Below, in pieces: positions 24,380 through 28,693 of a stretch of DNA of 28,693 bases. Within the stretch, counting starts at the first letter, position 1, and the number at the start of each line of letters is the position of its first letter. Position numbers and translations under genes: made by a program. The notes under the pieces were generated by a model. It did no database searches and had not been told where the DNA came from. It saw only the letters and a list, made by a program, of their open reading frames with translations. Source of the stretch: OMIW01 sp044235645 (lineage in GTDB: Bacteria > Bdellovibrionota_C > UBA2361 > OMIW01); assembly GCA_044235645.1 (NCBI GenBank), contig JBIIHQ010000017.1:1-28693 (forward strand), in the 5' to 3' direction.

Positions 24380-24604
24380 CTAATCCTCTTCGCGAAGTTT
24401 GGAAAATTCCTGTTCATCCACCTTCCCAAGTTCTCGGTCGGCGGATAAATCAGCGATCCTCTGGGTCCTTCGAGCCAGTCGTCCTGCTTCTTCATCGAAA
24501 CCGGACACGAGGGAAGAGGTAGAATCCGGATGGTCTCTGATTAACGGGGCTATGGTCCAGAGCACAAGCCCTGATGCCATGATGCACAGGATTATTAGCA
24601 CCAT
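24380..24604 (-). CDS. Small CcmI-like membrane protein
   Basis: The 74-residue product has an N-terminal membrane segment (VLIILCIMASGLVLWTIA) followed by an acidic-basic helix ending ADLSADRELGKVDEQEFSKL. This recalls the N-terminal part of CcmI, where a membrane helix leads into a charged region with the pattern leu-leu-D-x-x-Gly-lys-x-x-x-x-x-tyr/phe. CcmI holds apocytochrome for the ligase. It starts five bases after ccmF with AGGAC just upstream, so it is coupled to ccmF. No tetratricopeptide part is present. A frame open to 24700 exists but would overlap ccmF. Confidence 0.6.
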   Translation of the reverse strand: MVLIILCIMASGLVLWTIAPLIRDHPDSTSSLVSGFDEEAGRLARRTQRIADLSADRELGKVDEQEFSKLREED

Positions 24605-24609
24605 ATGTC

Positions 24610-26586
24610 CTAGACCTCTGAAGAGTGAACAAACATCGCCCTGGGCGAGAGAGCGGCTAGGGTCCCCATCGTCATGATTAAGACCCCCACCCAGAGCCAT
24701 ACCTGAAGAGGGTTGATGAAAACTTTCAACGCCACGCTACCACTATCATCACCGTGAACCCCAGCTAAGACGATGTAAAGGTCTTCCAGCCAGTGCATTC
24801 TCAGAGCGACCTCTGAAGTTGTTTCTTGGTTACGGAAATATCGGCGCATCTCGGGGGTTAGAGAAAATGGGGGAGAGCTCTTATCTCCGATTTGAGTGAC
24901 ATCGAGATGAGCGGCTAGTGCCTGATAATTTGGTCTTCGCTCCTCAGAGAGTTCCTTAAGAGTAATGGAATATCGTCCGATCGAGGCAGATTCTCCCGGT
25001 TTTAAACTTAGCTCTTGCTCTGTTTTATGCGCCATTGAAGAGGTAATAGCCACGGCAGTTAATGCCACTCCCACATGCACAAGAGCTCCCGCAAATCTTC
25101 TATGGTGTTTCGAGAGGGCAGACGAAGTAGCGCTAAAGAGAGATGGGTGGGTCAGTCGCTGAGCTCTAACGGCTCGATACAATTCACGCAGCACCGAGAG
25201 AACCACGAACCAACTGAGTGAGTAGGCAAGAGTCGGATAAAAACCTCGAACTCCGATTGTGAGTAGAAAAACACCAATCGCCAATCCTCCGATGGCAGGG
25301 GTAACGCAGGAATCAAAGAGTCGACGACCACTTGAACGTCTCCATGCTGCAGCCGGTCCAACTCCCATAAGAAACAGCATTAAGAGAAAAAAAGGTATCG
25401 TCACCGCATTAAAAAACGGGGCCCCTATTGTCTGTTTTACCCCTGTTATTGCCTCAGATATGACGGGGAACATGACTCCCCAAAGGACCGAGAAGCAGAT
25501 GCTGAGAAAAACGAGATTATTAAAAAGAAAGAATGCCTCTCGTGATAGCAAGCTTTCAAGTGAGCGCTCTGATCGTAAGAGGGCTCTGCGGTGATAGCTC
25601 AGCCATGTTAGTCCAACTGAAAGGACCGACAGGTAAGTCAAGAAAAGCCACCCTATGTCGGTCGATGCGAAGGCATGTATGCTTTGTACAATCCCTGATC
25701 GAGTGAGAAACGTGCCGAAGACGGTAAGCCCATAGGTTAATCCAATCAGCCACACGTTCCAGAATCGGAGCATCTGTTTTCGCTCCTGGATCATCACGGA
25801 GTGCAGAAATGCGGTTCCGCTCAGCCATGGAAGAAACGATGAATTCTCTACTGGGTCCCACGCCCAAAAACCGCCCCAGCCAAGTTCTAGGTATGCCCAA
25901 TGCCCTCCGAGTGTGATGCCCACGGTGAGGAATGCCCAGGCAACAAGAGTCCACCGCCTCGTCAACATGATCCATTTGTTGGAAAGGTTACCTGATGCGA
26001 GTGCTCCTAAGCAAAAGGCGAAGGGAACTGCGAAGAGGGTAAAGCCTGCGTATAACATCGGAGGATGAATTGCCATGTATGGATTCTGAAGGAGAGGATT
26101 GAGTCCATTTCCATCGGCAGGGGCGATTGGAGTCTGAAGGTATCGAAAGGGGTTTGTGCTAAAGAGGGTAACTGATGTGAAGAAGAGGGTGGATGAATTT
26201 GCCGCAGCAATAACCCAAGCCATCATTTCGCTCGTGGCCCGACGTTGCTGGATGGCGAGGAACGCAGCCCCTAGGCCAAGAAAGCTCGCCCACAGCAACA
26301 TCGAGCCATCCATACCTCCCCATACCGCAGTAATTTTGTAGACCCACGGCATATCCCGGCTTGAGAACTGCCAAACAAACTGGTTGGTATAATCCTCGGC
26401 AAGAAATGCCCCCGCAAGACTTGCAAGAGATATAAATAGGAGCGCGCCACATGAAATGGTAGCTCTAATAGATGCGAGGAAGAGAGCTGATGAGGAGCGG
26501 AGCGCAGCCGTGATTGCGAGCAACAGAGAAGAGCAGCAAAACAACCATGCGAGCATCAGGGTTAAATGACCAAGCTCTGAAGACAT
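24610..26586 (-). CDS. ccmF: Cytochrome c haem ligase CcmF
   Basis: CcmF accepts haem from CcmE and attaches it to the Cys pair of apocytochromes in the periplasm. The 658-residue product has many membrane segments and the family landmarks MAIHPPMLYAG with His174, ELGWGGFWAWDPVENSSF (about 235-251) as the tryptophan-rich haem loop, and FGTFLTRSGIVQSIHAFA. A long periplasmic segment of about 100 residues precedes the last helix, also typical. The ATG at 26586 has no strong ribosome binding site. It lies 53 bp after ccmE and is coupled to the CcmI-like gene. Confidence 0.96.
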   Translation of the reverse strand: MSSELGHLTLMLAWLFCCSSLLLAITAALRSSSALFLASIRATISCGALLFISLASLAGAFLAEDYTNQFVWQFSSRDMPWVYKITAVWGGMDGSMLLWASFLGLGAAFLAIQQRRATSEMMAWVIAAANSSTLFFTSVTLFSTNPFRYLQTPIAPADGNGLNPLLQNPYMAIHPPMLYAGFTLFAVPFAFCLGALASGNLSNKWIMLTRRWTLVAWAFLTVGITLGGHWAYLELGWGGFWAWDPVENSSFLPWLSGTAFLHSVMIQERKQMLRFWNVWLIGLTYGLTVFGTFLTRSGIVQSIHAFASTDIGWLFLTYLSVLSVGLTWLSYHRRALLRSERSLESLLSREAFFLFNNLVFLSICFSVLWGVMFPVISEAITGVKQTIGAPFFNAVTIPFFLLMLFLMGVGPAAAWRRSSGRRLFDSCVTPAIGGLAIGVFLLTIGVRGFYPTLAYSLSWFVVLSVLRELYRAVRAQRLTHPSLFSATSSALSKHHRRFAGALVHVGVALTAVAITSSMAHKTEQELSLKPGESASIGRYSITLKELSEERRPNYQALAAHLDVTQIGDKSSPPFSLTPEMRRYFRNQETTSEVALRMHWLEDLYIVLAGVHGDDSGSVALKVFINPLQVWLWVGVLIMTMGTLAALSPRAMFVHSSEV

Positions 26587-26639
26587 AACGGGTGCTCACA
26601 ACTACTAGATTAACGACAGGTAAGGAGAAGTGCTTGCTC

Positions 26640-27047
26640 TCAATCTGGGGTCGCCACGCTCGGCTCATATTTTGAGGGGCATTGAGTCAGAAGGCTCGTC
26701 GCATGGAATGTGCCATCTTTCCAGTCCCCATCGATCAGAACGTCCCTCCCGGGGGCAAACATGTCTGGCTTAATGTTCCTGTAAATAACGGGAATCGATT
26801 TATCAGATGCGTCCCTATCAGCTAGCCGGAACGAAAGCACGAATGAGGGGGCAACCTCATATGAGAGGCCTTCCGCAGCTACTTTCCCTCCCATTCTGAT
26901 CCGCACCCTCCTTTCTTCCTTAAGATTGATTATTTCGGAGGGAGTCAGAATCACCGAAGCGGTGCTCATCGTGGCCTGCCAGATTAGGGCAGCCCCCACG
27001 GCAATGGCACCGACAATGATACTGAGAAGACGTGTTTGCCCAGACAT
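26640..27047 (-). CDS. ccmE: Haem chaperone CcmE, C-x3-Y variant
   Basis: CcmE binds haem covalently in the periplasm and passes it to CcmF. The 135-residue product has an N-terminal membrane anchor (about 8-24) and an OB-fold domain with VRIRMGGKVAAEGLSYEV, PVIYRNIKPDMFAPGRDV and DGTFHATSLL. The haem-attachment motif reads CPSKY at 123-127, so Cys123 replaces the usual His; this is the known variant of archaea and some Deltaproteobacteria, associated with absence of CcmH. ATG 27047 was chosen for family length; the frame is open to 27146 but lacks a good ribosome binding site at either. It is first of the ccm genes. Confidence 0.93.
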   Translation of the reverse strand: MSGQTRLLSIIVGAIAVGAALIWQATMSTASVILTPSEIINLKEERRVRIRMGGKVAAEGLSYEVAPSFVLSFRLADRDASDKSIPVIYRNIKPDMFAPGRDVLIDGDWKDGTFHATSLLTQCPSKYEPSVATPD

Positions 27048-27287
27048 AGATCGACCGAGCCGAAAAATCGTGACTGAAGCCTTAACCGCTTCACAAATAT
27101 CCAAACCTGAGGGCTGGATAAGGCACCTGAGAGTTACGTGGGCCAAAGGAACAGCGGTTGCTCCTCCCCAGAATTAAGCAATCCCACCCCCGGAAGTATA
27201 GCGATTATCAGAAAAATAACAACAACTCAGCCTTGGGAAGATACCGGCATGGAAGCGGGATAAAAGTGAACGGGCTGTCCCGCGTGT

Positions 27288-28637
27288 TTACTTGAGGTAC
27301 AGGTTGAGAGAGCTCTCAATCCACTCCTTGTTGTAGAAGGGGGCGGGATTGACTGCTTCGCCGTTGATGAACGCGGCCAAGAGGTAACGGCCCACATTTT
27401 GACCAATATAGCGCCGCGGTTTCCCAATATTTGCACCGACGATGACTCGTGAGCCCAAGGACAGCGGGGATGACTCCAGAAGGCCGTAAACGAGCACAAG
27501 GCCAGAGCCCGAATCAACCCCCACTGCGTTTCCGAGAGGTCCCAAGTGTTCGTTGAAAACTACAGTACCCTGCCCGATTGATTTTACACTAGTGGCGTCG
27601 CCCTCTCGTAATTGAAATGGCATGGAACCAGTACGGTAGGTTTCTGAGTCAGTCACTATTGTCCACCGGCTCCGAAAGGGGGCGACAAGCCGACCCCAAG
27701 GTTTCGATAGCGGGCCCTTGAGGGTCGTGGATGACCGAGGCTTTACAGCAAGTAACCGAGGAATTATTGCCAAATTTAAATCAAGAAATGAACCGAAAAA
27801 CTGCTTGAGAGAAGTTTCGGCACTAAGGGTTTCACCCTGAAATTTCAGCGATGCGTCATATAGGTTCGATTCTCTTCGGAGGAGGGACACCGAGGATGTA
27901 ATCATATCTGCTACGTCGTCTTGACGCATCTTGATAGTTTTCTCTGGAGCACTTGCCGATCGAATGGCAACTCCGAGAGGAGTTGAAGCGGTATTAAGAG
28001 CCCGATTCTGGGCATAGATGCGAATGGTGGATCCATCAGAGGCTGATGGTGGAACAAAGAGGGTTAAAAATTTGTCTGCTTTGCCAGCGGAGCCCCGCAG
28101 TGATATTGGAACACCAGGAATTTTTCGGGTTCCAATCATGATACCCGCAGATTCGATACCTTCCCCTGAGGTCTGGATAATGGCAACCGCGGGCTCTGCC
28201 TCGATGAGAGATTGAGGACCTTTAAACAGCGAGATTTTAGGAGTCTCGTCTGAGTGAGGAATTGCAAAATCTTGAGATGATTGATTACCCTGGGCATCCT
28301 CAACGGCGATGCGGAGAATCATCTGACCCCGTGATGGAGGATCCGAGGCAACGCTCAGAAGCAATTCCTCAACCGCAGGTCGTGCGGGAGGAGAGTAGCT
28401 TTGAGATAGAATGTTTTTTTTTCGATTGCCATCGACTCTTTGAACCCTCATCGACCGGATACCCTCGCTATCCCCGACCGTCACCACAACTGGAGACGGA
28501 GCGAGCCCTACAGGGCGAAGCTGTTGCAGGGAGATTGAAGAGCCCCATAGTTGTAGACCATCTCGACAGCCGAGGGGGCCGAGGATGAGGATTGCGAAGG
28601 CAAGACTCAAAATGGTAGAAATATTAGAAAATCTCAA
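27288..28637 (-). CDS. Degenerate M23 (LytM-like) protein, probable lipoprotein or exported
   Basis: The 449-residue product starts with a hydrophobic signal (about 8-22) ending LGPLGC, a possible but non-standard lipobox with Cys24. The middle (about 50-300) is beta-rich. The C-terminal part aligns by eye with M23 metallopeptidases (SRWTIVTDSETYRTG, then GQGTVVFNEHLGPLGNAVGV, then EAVNPAPFYNKEWI), but the zinc ligands are gone: the H-x3-D region reads YRTGSMPF, YAH reads YGL, and HLHF is replaced by YLLAAF. It is therefore probably an inactive LytM-like protein, like regulators of cell-wall amidases. TTG 28637 is supported by GGAGG eight bases upstream. It precedes ccmE by 240 bp. Confidence 0.78.
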   Translation of the reverse strand: MRFSNISTILSLAFAILILGPLGCRDGLQLWGSSISLQQLRPVGLAPSPVVVTVGDSEGIRSMRVQRVDGNRKKNILSQSYSPPARPAVEELLLSVASDPPSRGQMILRIAVEDAQGNQSSQDFAIPHSDETPKISLFKGPQSLIEAEPAVAIIQTSGEGIESAGIMIGTRKIPGVPISLRGSAGKADKFLTLFVPPSASDGSTIRIYAQNRALNTASTPLGVAIRSASAPEKTIKMRQDDVADMITSSVSLLRRESNLYDASLKFQGETLSAETSLKQFFGSFLDLNLAIIPRLLAVKPRSSTTLKGPLSKPWGRLVAPFRSRWTIVTDSETYRTGSMPFQLREGDATSVKSIGQGTVVFNEHLGPLGNAVGVDSGSGLVLVYGLLESSPLSLGSRVIVGANIGKPRRYIGQNVGRYLLAAFINGEAVNPAPFYNKEWIESSLNLYLK

Positions 28638-28672
28638 GCTAAAAGCCTCCAGACATTTAGCATCTTAGGAGA

Positions 28673-28678
28673 ATTGTA
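28673..28678 (-). promoter_or_regulatory. Possible -10 element for the M23-like gene
   Basis: On the minus strand TACAAT (within TATACAAT) lies 36 bases before the TTG start. A matching -35 hexamer would fall just beyond the window edge, so the promoter cannot be confirmed. It could begin the long M23/ccm/engB transcript. Confidence 0.35.
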
Positions 28679-28693
28679 TACCGCTGGCAGACC

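Noticed and set aside
1..28693. CRISPR arrays, insertion sequences, prophage or transposase genes
   Set aside because: No regularly spaced repeats, terminal inverted repeats or transposase-like proteins were seen.

Overview
The window looks like chromosomal DNA from a Gram-negative, flagellated, c-type-cytochrome-containing bacterium, most like the former Deltaproteobacteria in the broad sense (Bdellovibrionota, Myxococcota, Desulfobacterota and relatives). This is inferred from protein character: an F-type ATP synthase, a GspE/PilB-type ATPase, RppH, RecJ, EttA, a FlgM-like protein behind a sigma-28-like promoter, and above all a cytochrome c maturation (System I) cluster whose CcmE carries a C-x3-Y haem-binding motif instead of H-x3-Y. 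No phage, IS, CRISPR or other mobile element is seen. Several genes appear to start with TTG or GTG.

Layout. Positions 1-4073 (+) hold the end of an atp operon: atpA (5' truncated), atpG, atpD and atpC, with hairpins in the atpA-atpG and atpD-atpC gaps and an epsilon subunit lacking the usual C-terminal helices. Positions 4362-8208 (+) hold a secretion/pilus-type ATPase, rppH and recJ, tightly packed. Positions 8108-13980 (-) hold a surface-glycan-like gene group read right to left: a multi-pass GT-C-like membrane protein, a possible 40-residue ORF, a GT-B glycosyltransferase, a GT-A polyprenol-phosphate-type glycosyltransferase, and an unrecognised protein whose 3' end runs 101 bp antisense into recJ. 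Positions 14256-15596 (+) hold a secreted Yellow/major royal jelly family protein. Positions 15669-18950 (-) hold ettA, a membrane-anchored coiled-coil protein and a YbjN-like protein. Positions 19160-19597 (+) hold a FlgM-like small protein with a sigma-28-like promoter.

Positions 19777-21262 form a tRNA island with four serine tRNAs (anticodons GGA, TGA, GCT, CGA), tRNA-Arg(ACG), and tadA, the enzyme that deaminates the wobble A of tRNA-Arg(ACG).

Positions 21379-28637 (-) form one long co-directional run: a degenerate M23 (LytM-like) protein, ccmE, ccmF, a small CcmI-like protein, ccmA, ccmB, ccmC, ccmD and engB, with 4-bp overlaps at ccmA/ccmB and ccmB/ccmC and a 17-bp overlap at ccmD/engB. 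CcmA/B/C/D would load haem onto CcmE, and CcmF would ligate it to apocytochromes. No CcmG or CcmH is seen, which fits the known variant System I with Cys-type CcmE.

The most notable points are the variant cytochrome c maturation system headed by an apparent M23 pseudoenzyme, the complete serine tRNA set beside TadA and its substrate, the hairpin between atpD and atpC, the antisense recJ overlap, and the sigma-28/FlgM-like pair.
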